Part shown: in pieces, positions 33,990-42,978 of the stretch
Numbering within the stretch: the stretch's first letter is position 1
How the letters are laid out: every line of letters begins with the position of its first letter
Assembly (NCBI RefSeq): GCF_023715725.1
Contig: NZ_JAMBOT010000001.1
Coordinates: 744,001 to 808,000 of the forward strand
Source of the DNA: Paenibacillus pasadenensis
GTDB taxonomy: Bacteria; Bacillota; Bacilli; Paenibacillales; Paenibacillaceae
Length of the DNA: 64,000 bases
Reading direction: 5' to 3'
Translations under genes and position numbers: made by a program
Notes under the pieces: generated by a model
Told to the model about the DNA's origin: nothing
Seen by the model: only the letters and a program-made list of their open reading frames with translations
The model's database searches: none

Positions 33990-34883
33990 CTAACCTTTGA
34001 CGGAGCCAATCATGACGCCTTTGACAAAATACTTTTGAAGAAACGGATAGCTGATTAGAATCGGGAACGTGGTAACCATCATTGTCGCCATCTTAATCGT
34101 TTCCGGGTTGACCTTTCTCGCTCCGACCGGCACCGCATCCGCGGCTGCCTTGGCCATGCCTGCCGCTTCGGAGGAATTGCTGATGATCCGGTAAAGGAAC
34201 AGCTGAATGGTCTCCAGCGACTGGGACGAGGTAAAAATCATCGAGTCGTAAAAGGCGTTCCAGTGTCCCACGACGCTGAACAAAGCGATTGCAGCCAGCA
34301 CCGGCTTCGACAGAGGCAAAATGAGCTGGAAAAAAATGCGGTACTCCCCTGCCCCGTCAATGCGGGCGGACTCAATGACTACCGAAGGAATTTCTCTGAA
34401 ATAGGATTGGAAAATTAGCATATTCCAGACGCTGAACAAGGCAGGGATGATATACACGAAAAAGCTGTCGATCAGCCCCAGCTGCTTAAGAACGAGATAA
34501 TACGGAATCAAGCCGCCGCTAAAAAACATCGAGATCAGCAGAAACACGGAGTAGATGTTCCGGCCCTTTAGATTGCTGCGAGAGAGGCCGTAGGACACAA
34601 GAGCTGTGAACAACACGCTCAAAGCCGTGCCGATCAGCGTTCGCATAATCGTAACGAGGAACGCGCTGTAGATCGTTTTGTCCATAAACACAACCTTGTA
34701 ATTATAAAAGTTGAACCCTTCCGGCCAGAGCGAGATAGCGCCCCGCAAATATTCGTTGCCGTCGCTGAAGGAGCCGACCAGACACATCCAGAACGGAAGC
34801 AGAGTCACCACAATGAGACCAATCATAAAGAGACTGTTCGCAAATTCGAACACGCGGTCTCCGATCGTTTTGCCAATTACCAT
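33990..34883 (-). CDS. Carbohydrate ABC importer permease (LplC/YtcP-like)
   Basis: This 297-residue protein has about six membrane segments and the EAA loop ESARIDGAGEYRIFFQLILP that contacts the ATPase. It ends in YFVKGVMIGSVKG, a common ending of this permease family. It forms the translocation channel with the LplB-like permease encoded 17 bp upstream and is followed by the binding lipoprotein gene. The family is certain; the sugar is unknown. Confidence 0.94.
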   Translation of the reverse strand: MVIGKTIGDRVFEFANSLFMIGLIVVTLLPFWMCLVGSFSDGNEYLRGAISLWPEGFNFYNYKVVFMDKTIYSAFLVTIMRTLIGTALSVLFTALVSYGLSRSNLKGRNIYSVFLLISMFFSGGLIPYYLVLKQLGLIDSFFVYIIPALFSVWNMLIFQSYFREIPSVVIESARIDGAGEYRIFFQLILPLSKPVLAAIALFSVVGHWNAFYDSMIFTSSQSLETIQLFLYRIISNSSEAAGMAKAAADAVPVGARKVNPETIKMATMMVTTFPILISYPFLQKYFVKGVMIGSVKG

Positions 34884-34900
34884 CTTGAAGCACCCTCTCT

Positions 34901-35851
34901 CTACATAATTCCTTTGCCGCTGATTCGCTTCGCCAAGTAGTTGGCCAGGAATACGAGAATCAAGGCAATGACGGATTTGGCAAGGCCGACCGCGGCCGAG
35001 TACGAATATCTCATCTGTCCGACCCCAAGCTTGTACACATAGGTGTCGATCGTTTCGCTCATCTCTACGTTTAGCGAATTTTGCAGCACGATAATTTGAT
35101 CAAAGCCGGTATCCAGTATGCCGCTCACCGAGAAAATGAGCATAATGACGACTGTGCCCATGATGGAAGGCAGCGTTACGTCAATAATTTTCCGGAATCT
35201 GCCGCAGCCGTCGATCGAAGCAGCTTCATAAAGGTCCTGGTCTACTCCCGCTATGGCCGCAATATACAGCACGGCTCCAAAGCCGAAGCTTTTAATAATG
35301 CCCGAAACGACGGCTACCGTCCAAAAGTAATCCGGATTCGCCATAAACTCCACCGGTGAATCGAATAGTCCGAGTCCGACCAGAATCGCATTAACGACGC
35401 CTCTGTCAGCCGACAGGCTCGTCAGCACCATCCCGCCAAAGATGACCCAGGAAACAAAGTGCGGCAGATAGGATACCGTCTGCACCGTTTTTTTGAATTT
35501 GGCCGAGGTGATCTCGTTTAACAGGAGGGCAAAAATAATCGGAATCGGAAAGCCGAAGATAAGGCCCAAAATGTTGATTCCCAGCGTATTCCGCAGCACC
35601 GGCCAGAAGCTGTCGTCATGGATGAATTCCTTGAAATTTTGCAGCCCGACAAATTCAGAGGATGCGAAAATTTTAAAAATGTTAGCGTTCGCATTTTCAA
35701 TCAAGGTGAAAAAATCGAACTGCTGGAAGGCAATCATGACCCCGTACATCGGCAGATAGGCAAAGATGAATACGAAGAGAAGCCCCGGCCAAACCATGGA
35801 CTGGAGCTCAAATTGAGCTTTGAAGCGGTAGCTGATTTTGAATGGCTTCAT
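34901..35851 (-). CDS. Carbohydrate ABC importer permease (LplB/YteP-like)
   Basis: This protein of about 316 residues has six membrane segments and the EAA loop EAASIDGCGRFRKIIDVTLP. It pairs with the LplC-like protein. Two in-frame ATGs exist, at 35860 and 35851. The ribosome site GAGGGAG touches the first and lies nine bases before the second, so I prefer 35851 (MKPFKISYRF). It is the first transport gene after the two-component system, separated by 90 bp that probably contain its promoter. Confidence 0.93.
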   Translation of the reverse strand: MKPFKISYRFKAQFELQSMVWPGLLFVFIFAYLPMYGVMIAFQQFDFFTLIENANANIFKIFASSEFVGLQNFKEFIHDDSFWPVLRNTLGINILGLIFGFPIPIIFALLLNEITSAKFKKTVQTVSYLPHFVSWVIFGGMVLTSLSADRGVVNAILVGLGLFDSPVEFMANPDYFWTVAVVSGIIKSFGFGAVLYIAAIAGVDQDLYEAASIDGCGRFRKIIDVTLPSIMGTVVIMLIFSVSGILDTGFDQIIVLQNSLNVEMSETIDTYVYKLGVGQMRYSYSAAVGLAKSVIALILVFLANYLAKRISGKGIM

Positions 35852-35941
35852 GCGAGACATCTCCCTCTTTGGAATGCGCTTACATTAGGGAGTATAAAAG
35901 ATTCGAGCCGGCGATCGAATCTCTTTATTTTGGTTTATGTA

Positions 35942-37492
35942 TCATGTTTTGCGGTACTCGCTCGGAGAAACGCCAAAGTAATTTTTGAACGCCCGCGAAA
36001 AGTTATGGATGTTATCGTAACAAAGGCTGACGGATACCTCTTGAATTCTCACGGAAGGATCGGTCAGCATTTTGCGCGCCTCCTCCATCCGCAGCTTCGT
36101 TATATAGGCGGTAAAGGTCATGCCGGTGCCTTCCTTGAACAGCTTGCTGAGATAGGAATAGTTGACACACACATGAGCCGATACGTCCGCCAGCGTAATC
36201 GGCTCGCGCATTCTGGCATTGATGTAACCAAGCGCCTTGTCGATAATCGTGCGTTCTATTCCGCCATTCACCGGCAGGCTTTGAACGATCAGATCGCCTA
36301 CATACTGCTTCAATTCGGACAGGCTGGCAAAGCTGCTGAAGGCACGGAACGGCTGTCCGCCCAGCGCAAGCCGCTCCGCGTCGGACAAACAGCTTGCGGC
36401 AATTCCAGTGGCGAGCGTATACCGCTGGCGGACATGCTCGATGGTGCGGTGTTTAAGCGCCGATACGCTGAACCACTCGTCAAGCGCGGCCCGGATACGC
36501 TGCGGCGATTGGGATTTCAACTGCTGCTCCAGCTCAAGCAGCTCCGCCTTCGTGGCGGCAGGCTGATCGGGATCGGCATGCAGCAGCAGGCTTCGCGACG
36601 ACAGCAGCTGTATTTGACTCAGCAGCCGATAGGACAGCAAATGCTCCGCCTGCTGGAATTTTTCGGGAAGCTCCCCCATTTGTGCAAACCAGTCGCTCTG
36701 CGAGGCTGTCATTCCGGCTGCGTGCTCATCCGTCATGGCCAATGCCTTCAGCTCCTGCTTGAGAGCCGAATGAATCTCATCCCACTGCTGCAGCTCCGCA
36801 TAATTGCATACAAGCACAATCCGGTTTGCTATATTCCGCGCTTCCCGGACGACAATTTCGCTGATCTGCCTGGACAATGCCCCGCTGACACGCTCACGGA
36901 CCGATTTTGCCCAACCGTCCGTGAAGCTCTTAGCCGATGCAGGCTCAATCAGCAAGACACAGCAAAAAGAGAACGGAAAATAAACGGACCATTCATTGTC
37001 CGGCTCCTGGAGCTCTGACCCTCGCTCGAAAAGCAGCTGTTGAAGGGAGGACTCAAAGCGCAGACGGTCGTAGTCCTGTTTCACGGAGAACAGCGTTTGC
37101 CGGGCAGCGCTGTCGTCCATCAGCTTCTGAATCGCGGATTGGAGCCGCGTTTGCAGCTCATCCATGCTGACCGGCTTTAGGAGATAATCGATTGCTCCAT
37201 GTTTAAACGCGTTTCTGACGTAGCTGTAATCGTCGAAGCCGCTGAGCGCAATTCTTTTAACGTCGCTATGCTCCTCCTCCATGCAGCGAAACAATTCAAT
37301 TCCTCCCATCTCCGGCATCATCATGTCGCTAATGACGATATGCGGCTGCTCCCGCCGGATGATCTCAAGCGCTTCAAGCCCGTTGGAGCCGACCAAAATC
37401 TCTCCGACATGCTCAAGCTGCAGCGCCTTGATCCGATGCCTCAAGCCCTCACGAATAACCTGCTCATCGTCAACGACCAAAATTTTATACAT
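35942..37492 (-). CDS. AraC-family response regulator (YesN-like)
   Basis: This 516-residue regulator begins MYKILVVDDEQVIREG. The receiver domain has phospho-acceptor Asp in VISDMMMPEMGG and the conserved Lys in YLLKPVS. A middle region of about 270 residues precedes a C-terminal AraC DNA-binding domain with two helix-turn-helices (YSYLSKLFKEGTGM and the segment before FSRAFKNYFGVSPSEYR). The ATG at 37492 is four bases after the kinase stop codon, with AGGGGTGA close upstream. It should switch on the sugar-uptake and lyase operon that follows when its kinase senses an extracellular glycan fragment. Confidence 0.93.
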   Translation of the reverse strand: MYKILVVDDEQVIREGLRHRIKALQLEHVGEILVGSNGLEALEIIRREQPHIVISDMMMPEMGGIELFRCMEEEHSDVKRIALSGFDDYSYVRNAFKHGAIDYLLKPVSMDELQTRLQSAIQKLMDDSAARQTLFSVKQDYDRLRFESSLQQLLFERGSELQEPDNEWSVYFPFSFCCVLLIEPASAKSFTDGWAKSVRERVSGALSRQISEIVVREARNIANRIVLVCNYAELQQWDEIHSALKQELKALAMTDEHAAGMTASQSDWFAQMGELPEKFQQAEHLLSYRLLSQIQLLSSRSLLLHADPDQPAATKAELLELEQQLKSQSPQRIRAALDEWFSVSALKHRTIEHVRQRYTLATGIAASCLSDAERLALGGQPFRAFSSFASLSELKQYVGDLIVQSLPVNGGIERTIIDKALGYINARMREPITLADVSAHVCVNYSYLSKLFKEGTGMTFTAYITKLRMEEARKMLTDPSVRIQEVSVSLCYDNIHNFSRAFKNYFGVSPSEYRKT

Positions 37493-37496
37493 GATG

Positions 37497-39233
37497 TCAC
37501 CCCTGGTAGGCAATATTCGGCAGGACCATGACCGTTCTCGTAAACTCGTTCTCCACGCTCTCCATATACAAACAATAGCTGCTGCCATAAAACAGCTTGA
37601 TGCGGAAATTGATATTTTGCAGGCCGATTCCGCTTCCGTCGCTGAAATCCGTCTCCTCGTTCGTCTGTTCGCGGAATTGCCGGTTCATCCGCTCAAGCTT
37701 GCCGCTAGGCAGCCCTTTTCCGTTATCCTCCATTTCGATGTAGATTAAGCCGTTCTCCTCGCGGACGCCGATTCGCAGCTGAAGATCTCCGCTGTTGGAG
37801 CTAAAGCCGTGCATGATGCTGTTTTCAATGATCGGCTGCATAATAAATCGGATGATTTTGATCTCGCGCAGCTCATCCGGCAAATCCACCTGGAGCCTCA
37901 AGCGGTCTAGCCGCAGGTTTTGCAGCCCGATATAACTTTTCATATGTAAAATTTCCGTCTCAACCGTCGTGTACATGGAATTATCGTCAATGACATATCG
38001 AATCATTTTGCCAAAATGAGCGATGGCGTCCGCTACTTCAAAGTCCCCTGCCAAGGCGCAGCGGTTGACGAAAATATCCAGCGTGTTGTAGAAAAAATGC
38101 GGCTTAATTTGCAGCTGCAGCGCTTTGAGCTGGGTGTCCTTATGGGCGGTTTCCCGCTTGATTCCTTCCTCTATCAACACCTGAATTTTGTCCAGCAGCT
38201 GGTTGTAACGCAGCGCGATCTGGCCGATCTCATCCTTTCGTTCAATCGGGATTCGGGTGCTGAAATTATTTTCAATGATCCTGTCCATCATGCGGACGTT
38301 TTTAATCATCTTCATCAGCATTGTGCGCAGCAAAATATAAAAAGCGACGATCATCGCAATCATGAGGAAAATCGGTATTCCGACCGTCAAGCTTAAAAAT
38401 CCCATCCGCGGCAGAGCTGTAACGACTCCAACCGTTGATTTTAGATCCGGTATAGGCTCGGTCAAAATTAACTTCCCGCCCCGTTCGATGTCCGCGCGTT
38501 CCTTAACCGTTCCTTGCAGCAGATCCCCGTCCGCCTTATCCATATGTCCGTTCAAATATAAAATCGGCCCTTGAGGCGGAACTGCGAAGATGACATCTGA
38601 GTTATCGGGAAGCTCCGCCTGCCTGCCGAACAGCTCCTCTTTGGAAATGCTGATCGCAGATAAGCCGACATAGGTGCCGGCTTCGGTATAAATTTTATGA
38701 ACATAAGCGTATTCGTCCGGATTGCTTCCAAACAAATCGTCCATGCCGGGCACAAGCCAGAGGGAAACAGCATCGGATAACATGAAGTCGCGGTACCAAG
38801 CCTTGTCCTTCACCCGGTCGATATGAAAAAAGTCGCCAAAACCTTCTGGAATCTCCGTGTTAACCATATAAATCGAAATATCTTTGATCGTAATTTTATG
38901 GTAAAACACCGCATAGGAAACGAGCGGCGTAATTTTGTCGCGGTAATATTCAATGTCTTCGGAGGTTGGGGCGAGCGGGGTCGCCAAAAATTCAGTTAAT
39001 CTTGTGTTAAAGCTTATGTTCATGCTCACACTTTCTACCAGCTCTTTTTTCTGGCTGATGCTGCCTGCGATTTGCTGAAGAGTCATCCTCCAATTTTGGC
39101 GGAGATCGTCATGATATCTCTGTTTAATCTGGTCGTAGCTGATCAAGCAAAGAATAAGTGAAGGGATCATAATAAAGAGAAGAAAGGAATACGTGAATTT
39201 ATGCATCAGCCTTAAATCTTTGAAATAGTTCAT
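37497..39233 (-). CDS. Sensor histidine kinase (YesM-like, two transmembrane segments)
   Basis: This 578-residue kinase has a membrane segment near residues 10-30, an extracellular sensing domain of about 250 residues, a second membrane segment (LTVGIPIFLMIAMIVAFYIL) and a HAMP-like linker. The HisKA_7TM-type phosphoacceptor is in QIKPHFFYNTLD. The ATPase domain has IIENSIMHGF, DNGKGLPSG and GSGIGLQN. The ATG at 39233 (MNYFKDLRL) has AAGGAGG ten bases upstream. It pairs with the YesN-like regulator. The extracellular domain presumably detects the carbohydrate handled by this locus. Confidence 0.93.
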   Translation of the reverse strand: MNYFKDLRLMHKFTYSFLLFIMIPSLILCLISYDQIKQRYHDDLRQNWRMTLQQIAGSISQKKELVESVSMNISFNTRLTEFLATPLAPTSEDIEYYRDKITPLVSYAVFYHKITIKDISIYMVNTEIPEGFGDFFHIDRVKDKAWYRDFMLSDAVSLWLVPGMDDLFGSNPDEYAYVHKIYTEAGTYVGLSAISISKEELFGRQAELPDNSDVIFAVPPQGPILYLNGHMDKADGDLLQGTVKERADIERGGKLILTEPIPDLKSTVGVVTALPRMGFLSLTVGIPIFLMIAMIVAFYILLRTMLMKMIKNVRMMDRIIENNFSTRIPIERKDEIGQIALRYNQLLDKIQVLIEEGIKRETAHKDTQLKALQLQIKPHFFYNTLDIFVNRCALAGDFEVADAIAHFGKMIRYVIDDNSMYTTVETEILHMKSYIGLQNLRLDRLRLQVDLPDELREIKIIRFIMQPIIENSIMHGFSSNSGDLQLRIGVREENGLIYIEMEDNGKGLPSGKLERMNRQFREQTNEETDFSDGSGIGLQNINFRIKLFYGSSYCLYMESVENEFTRTVMVLPNIAYQG

Positions 39234-39370
39234 CCGAGCCTTTCCTCCTTCTGCCGGCAAGTGGTGCATGAAACGGGTTTCTCAAAGCCAGCGCTGTACA
39301 TGATGGCGGCGCATGAAAGCCCTACCACCAATTCTCTGTATACACTGTTTCTCCTCCCTCTTAAGTCGGT

Positions 39371-39414
39371 AAAAGAAAAAAAATAGCGAGCATCCGCCAG
39401 GATGCCCGCTATTT
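39371..39414 (-). terminator. Rho-independent terminator of the fhuF-like gene
   Basis: AAATAGCGAGCATCC and GGATGCCCGCTATTT form a 15-bp stem with one mismatch around a four-base loop. It is followed on the minus strand by a T-rich tract. It ends the transcript of the ferric reductase gene. The rest of the gap 39234-39554 holds nothing else I can support apart from the kinase ribosome site; the kinase promoter should lie between 39240 and 39370. Confidence 0.85.
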
Positions 39415-39554
39415 GCCCTGCCTGCTATCGTTGCCGCAGCAGCTGAAACGGGGTTAGCTCCCGCTCCCGAGCCCAGCGACTGCACATAAAAAATCAATTT
39501 TGCAGCATCTCTCGTTGTACAAGCAAAACGCTCTTCAGGCTGCGAGATATTGGA

Positions 39555-40343
39555 TCAGCTTGTACTGACCGGGAGAAGCTCATGTTTAATTTTGGGACAA
39601 GAAGAACAGTAATCTTCCGGCTCATCAGAGGCTTGATAGTAGTAACAGCAGGTTTTGCGAATACGAATCGGCTGTTCGCAAGCGACTGTTTCCACCTTAG
39701 GACCATAGTATCGGGCCAGCGGATTCTTTTTCTCTCCGAACAGATGCGCGGGGGCTTGAATCAAATAGGCAAAATCCTCGCGGACCCGCGCCTGCATTTC
39801 TTCCCCGATTCCTTGCAGCATCCGGCTTTCATAGAGCCAGAACACATAAATGGAAGTATTTTCCCAAAGTACGGCCTTAGAGACAGGGGCATTGCGGGAA
39901 ATGGCGTCCCACGCCCGGCTGAGATTCTCGGCAAATAAATTAGAGATGACCCGGTCGCGCCATTCCGCCCTTCCGCCAGCTTCCGGCCGGCTAACCTGCC
40001 AGTCATTTAGCCTGATTTTAGGCAGCCAGAGGTCTTCCTTCCATATGGATTCGATATGGGCGTTCTCAATCGAATAGTCGAGTCCCTTATCGAACACACT
40101 CATCGCGTAAAGACAGGAGGCTGCAGCGAGAAAGCTGTATCTTTTCCCGAACAAAGAAGCATTGGCCATGAGCGTTTCCGCCTTGAAAACTTCTGCTGTC
40201 CGCGTAAAATATGCTAGGCTTTTGTCGCGGTCTAATAAGTCAATTGCCGGCACCGAAAGTCCTCTATCCTCCGACGGTTGTATAGCTAGACGAAATTCTT
40301 CGACCAACAGGTCGATTTCATGCTGTTCGTAAACGAAGGCCAT
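39555..40343 (-). CDS. FhuF-like ferric siderophore reductase with a [2Fe-2S] cysteine motif
   Basis: This 262-residue cytosolic protein has a C-terminal cysteine cluster TCC-x12-C-x2-C (residues about 238-256), corresponding to the CC-x10-C-x2-C iron-sulfur ligand motif of E. coli FhuF but with a loop two residues longer. FhuF proteins reduce ferric iron in imported siderophores so that iron is released. A 19-bp Fur operator lies about 70 bp upstream, which supports an iron role independently. The ATG at 40343 has GGAGG six bases upstream; the frame runs a few codons further to a TTG. No siderophore transport or synthesis gene is adjacent. Confidence 0.85.
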   Translation of the reverse strand: MAFVYEQHEIDLLVEEFRLAIQPSEDRGLSVPAIDLLDRDKSLAYFTRTAEVFKAETLMANASLFGKRYSFLAAASCLYAMSVFDKGLDYSIENAHIESIWKEDLWLPKIRLNDWQVSRPEAGGRAEWRDRVISNLFAENLSRAWDAISRNAPVSKAVLWENTSIYVFWLYESRMLQGIGEEMQARVREDFAYLIQAPAHLFGEKKNPLARYYGPKVETVACEQPIRIRKTCCYYYQASDEPEDYCSSCPKIKHELLPVSTS

Positions 40344-40410
40344 TGGCGCCCTCCACCCCAACTCCTATATTTACCATACACTTTAAGCCAGCGCCTCCCG
40401 ATTTGTCAAT

Positions 40411-40429
40411 GATAATGAGAATTGTTATC
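40411..40429. promoter_or_regulatory. Fur box upstream of the fhuF-like gene
   Basis: GATAATGAGAATTGTTATC matches the classical 19-bp Fur consensus at 16 of 19 positions and is a near-palindrome with outer TGATAA/TTATCA. It lies between the upstream nitroreductase terminator and the fhuF-like start codon, so it should repress that gene when iron is plentiful. Confidence 0.88.
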
Positions 40430-40460
40430 AAAAAATGCCGAAATACGACTGTGCTGATGC

Positions 40461-40497
40461 AAAAAATCGCCTCTTCCAAAACAGAAGGGGCGATTTT
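40461..40497 (-). terminator. Rho-independent terminator of the nitroreductase gene
   Basis: AAAATCGCCTCTT pairs with AAGGGGCGATTTT (one G-T pair) around a loop of about nine bases. A run of T follows on the minus strand, nine bases after the nitroreductase stop codon. The symmetrical A/T tails could let it act in both directions. Confidence 0.85.
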
Positions 40498-40505
40498 ATT
40501 TCCCG

Positions 40506-41105
40506 TTAACCGAAGAACTTTACACGAACGTCTAACGGCTGGTAGGTTTTTTCGAACGGCTCCATGCTCGGTTTGCCAAACGGCATTTGCGCAAGCAGCT
40601 TCCATGCGGCCGGAACCACCCATGTATCAGCCACTTCGGCGTCGATGAGCGGATTATAATGCTGCAGAGAAGCGCCAAGCCCTTCTTGCGACAGCGCCGT
40701 CCACACGACATGCTGCAGCATGCCTGAGGACTGGTTGGACCACACCGGGAAATTGTCCGCATAGGACGGGAATTGCTGCTGCAGGCCTTCCACAACGGCT
40801 TGATCCTCGAAGAACAGAATCGTGCCGTAGCCGCTGGAGAAGCCGTCCAGCTTCTGCTCGGTTGCGGCGAAGCTGTCCGCTGGCACGAGCTTTTTCAGCG
40901 TCTCCTTGGCAATGCTCCACAGCTTGTCGGATTGCTCGTGAAACAGCACAACTACTCGTGCGCTTTGGGAGTTGAATGCAGATGGCGTATGGGACACCGC
41001 TTCCAGCACGATTTCCTGAACGCGCTCCGGGGATACAACCTGCTCTTTGCTCAAGCCATATATGGTACGGCGTTCTTTAACTGCTTCCATATAAGTTTTG
41101 TTCAT
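40506..41105 (-). CDS. Nitroreductase-family flavoprotein
   Basis: This 199-residue protein has the nitroreductase-family opening KERRTIYGLSKEQVVSPERV, SHTPSAFNSQSARVVVL around the FMN site, and a C-terminal GKPSMEPFEKTYQPLDVRVKFF. Enzymes of this subgroup are FMN-dependent NAD(P)H oxidoreductases often induced by oxidative, quinone or nitro-compound stress. It is transcribed alone from its own promoter (41221-41249) with a leader of about 110 bases and has its own terminator. The natural substrate is unknown. Confidence 0.9.
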   Translation of the reverse strand: MNKTYMEAVKERRTIYGLSKEQVVSPERVQEIVLEAVSHTPSAFNSQSARVVVLFHEQSDKLWSIAKETLKKLVPADSFAATEQKLDGFSSGYGTILFFEDQAVVEGLQQQFPSYADNFPVWSNQSSGMLQHVVWTALSQEGLGASLQHYNPLIDAEVADTWVVPAAWKLLAQMPFGKPSMEPFEKTYQPLDVRVKFFG

Positions 41106-41215
41106 GTTAGAACCCTCGCTTTAGGTTTAATTTCCTTTAAACATTAGAGCTGGAACATCCATCGATAAATGTCCTCTCCGTTCAGCCAGCTCATCTCTTT
41201 ATTTCATAACTCTTG

Positions 41216-41249
41216 ATATTAAGATATATTATATAAAGATATGTGTCAA
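41216..41249 (-). promoter_or_regulatory. Promoter of the nitroreductase gene with two direct repeats
   Basis: On the minus strand TTGACA (41249-41244) is followed after 17 bases by TATCTT (41226-41221), a good vegetative promoter. Two near-identical 12-mers on the plus strand, ATATTAAGATAT (41216-41227) and ATATAAAGATAT (41231-41242), begin 15 bp apart and cover the spacer and -10. They look like a regulator binding site; MarR- or HxlR-type stress regulators are candidates. Confidence 0.7.
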
Positions 41250-41260
41250 TACCATTTATT

Positions 41261-41308
41261 AAAAAGAGGCAACCACCGGCCCAAACTGCTAGGGCCAGAT
41301 GATTGCCG
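41261..41308 (-). terminator. Terminator after the DUF998 gene
   Basis: On the minus strand GGCAA...GGCCC pairs with GGGCC...TTGCC in a two-part stem, followed by TCTTTTT. It lies just downstream of the DUF998 stop codon and separates the DUF998/hydrolase unit from the nitroreductase promoter. Confidence 0.7.
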
Positions 41309-41331
41309 CTGTTCTGATTGTTTTGCATCAT

Positions 41332-42000
41332 TTAGTTCGACAGTTTGGGCATCAACCGCAGGGATAACGCCGATACCCAGCCGAATGCGAGCATTCCGGC
41401 AATCGCCATGACAACACCGATCCCATTCGACATGCTCGCACCCGCTGCAATCAAAGCAGGGGATAGAGTCCCCGTAGCTATGCAATAACTCATCCAGGCG
41501 CGATTTCTCCGTACCGCAAAACTCCGGGCGTACATCAAACATGCCGCTACCAAACAGATAAATGACGTGAAGAAGGCAGCAGAATGGATTAAGGCTGTGC
41601 TGCTCATCCTTGCCGGCATTTCCACTGAAGCGCCAGGGGGAAAGCTCAAACCCGCATCTGGAGGGTAAATGCCGGCAACAATCATTCCTACTCCATATAA
41701 TCCGATGAGAATCGCTCCCCATACGCCCATCCGATCTCCTCGCAGCTGCCTGCTGATTCCAATGGCCGCCACGATTCCTAGACATCCTGTGAGCATGAAA
41801 TTAGCACTCTGAATCCAGCCGGCATCCCCTAGCGACAACATGCTGATAGCGTGCCGCCGAATATCAAAGCCACTGCGCATCATTACCTGAACTATGGACA
41901 CTACGAAAAATAATGGCGCGGAAATAGCTCCGCCAATCAAAAGCATCCTGTTTACATCTGCACGGTCCGTTTTCATCATTGTTTGTTGCATCGAGCTCAT
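41332..42000 (-). CDS. DUF998 integral membrane protein
   Basis: This protein of about 220 residues has six predicted membrane segments (for example ISAPLFFVVSIVQVMM and LIHSAAFFTSFICLVAACLMY) and the DUF998 pattern RHAISMLSLGDAGWIQSANF near residue 50. The function of the family is not established. The stop codon of the upstream alpha/beta hydrolase gene lies five bases before the first ATG (42000). The GAGAGG site touches that ATG and suits the fourth-codon ATG (41991) better. The two genes are surely cotranscribed. Confidence 0.85.
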   Translation of the reverse strand: MSSMQQTMMKTDRADVNRMLLIGGAISAPLFFVVSIVQVMMRSGFDIRRHAISMLSLGDAGWIQSANFMLTGCLGIVAAIGISRQLRGDRMGVWGAILIGLYGVGMIVAGIYPPDAGLSFPPGASVEMPARMSSTALIHSAAFFTSFICLVAACLMYARSFAVRRNRAWMSYCIATGTLSPALIAAGASMSNGIGVVMAIAGMLAFGWVSALSLRLMPKLSN

Positions 42001-42004
42001 CCTC

Positions 42005-42820
42005 TCATTTTATGCTGGCTGAAAAAAAGCGGATCAGCTCTGCCGAAATTGCCCCCGCATCCAGCTGTTTGGTATGTCCTAGCCTTTTTTTGCTCACCAG
42101 CTTTGAACCAGGAAGGGAATCCGCCAGCGCTTGCGCCGCACGGCGCAGCGAGACCGGGCTTTCCGGACCTGCCAGCACAAGCACCGGCATGCTGACTCTG
42201 TTCCATGAATCCGCGGGAAGCGGTTTGCCAGCCATGTATCCATCCAGCAAAATGGCATCATAGGGCAGAGTGTGCGCTACAGCCATCAGATTGGACCAAA
42301 CGCCTGGCATTAAACGCATCATGCCCACTACAAACGATGGCGCGCCCATGCCTTTGGTCATGAAGTATTTAATCGCTTCGGCGCGGCGGTTATCCGCAAT
42401 CAGCTCCAGCAATTGGTCTGAGAAATCAAGAGGCGGCTTGGAATCTGCCTCACTTACGACAAACGGCGGCTCATGCAGTGCTAGCTTTGTTATATTCAGC
42501 CCTTTCGCCGCCGATTGGAGAGCAAGCGCAGCGCCGGACGACAGTCCCCAGACATAAGCTTCTCCCCCTGCTGCATCAATCAGCGCTTCAAGATCCTCCA
42601 TCTCACGCTCCACGGAGTATACCTTCTGATCTCCGCTTTCGCCGCGGCCGCGCCGGTCATAATTAAGGACAGTGAAATTTGCGGATAGTAATGCAGCTAG
42701 TTTCACCATTTGCGGAAATTTCCGATAACTGAACGCTCCGCCCACAAGTATAAGCGGCGGGCCTTGGCCTGTTTGGTCATAAGCGATCTTGGTGCCGTCT
42801 TTAGAGGTTACGGTGTACAT
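42005..42820 (-). CDS. Alpha/beta-fold hydrolase
   Basis: This 271-residue protein has the alpha/beta hydrolase outline: LVGGAFSYRKFPQ oxyanion region, NYDRRGRGESGD, nucleophile elbow GLSSGAA (Ser in GxSxG), Asp in VLVLAGPESP and His in KKRLGHTKQLD near the C-terminus. The substrate cannot be told from sequence. GGAG precedes the ATG at 42820 by about eight bases, and the gene runs directly into the DUF998 gene. Confidence 0.88.
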   Translation of the reverse strand: MYTVTSKDGTKIAYDQTGQGPPLILVGGAFSYRKFPQMVKLAALLSANFTVLNYDRRGRGESGDQKVYSVEREMEDLEALIDAAGGEAYVWGLSSGAALALQSAAKGLNITKLALHEPPFVVSEADSKPPLDFSDQLLELIADNRRAEAIKYFMTKGMGAPSFVVGMMRLMPGVWSNLMAVAHTLPYDAILLDGYMAGKPLPADSWNRVSMPVLVLAGPESPVSLRRAAQALADSLPGSKLVSKKRLGHTKQLDAGAISAELIRFFSASIK

Positions 42821-42920
42821 ATAAAATCTCCTTTACGGTTGAGTTATCGATGCCTTTACTAAGACGACGAACGGTTGAACGGATAATCGACACATCTTTC
42901 AAAATAAATTTGTTTGAGAT

Positions 42921-42950
42921 AAAAAAGCACCGCCTCATTCGAGGCGATGC
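42921..42950 (-). terminator. Terminator of the ECF sigma / YCII operon
   Basis: GCACCGCCTC and GAGGCGATGC form a ten-base stem with one mismatch and a four-base loop. TTTTTT follows on the minus strand. It lies 28 bp after the sigma-factor stop codon. Confidence 0.85.
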
Positions 42951-42978
42951 CTGGTTCTTCATCATCAAGGGGAATGGT

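Noticed and set aside
39282..39497. A 71-codon minus-strand frame between the kinase and fhuF-like genes.
   Set aside because: It contains the terminator hairpin and its T tract (translated as a Phe run) and has no ribosome site.
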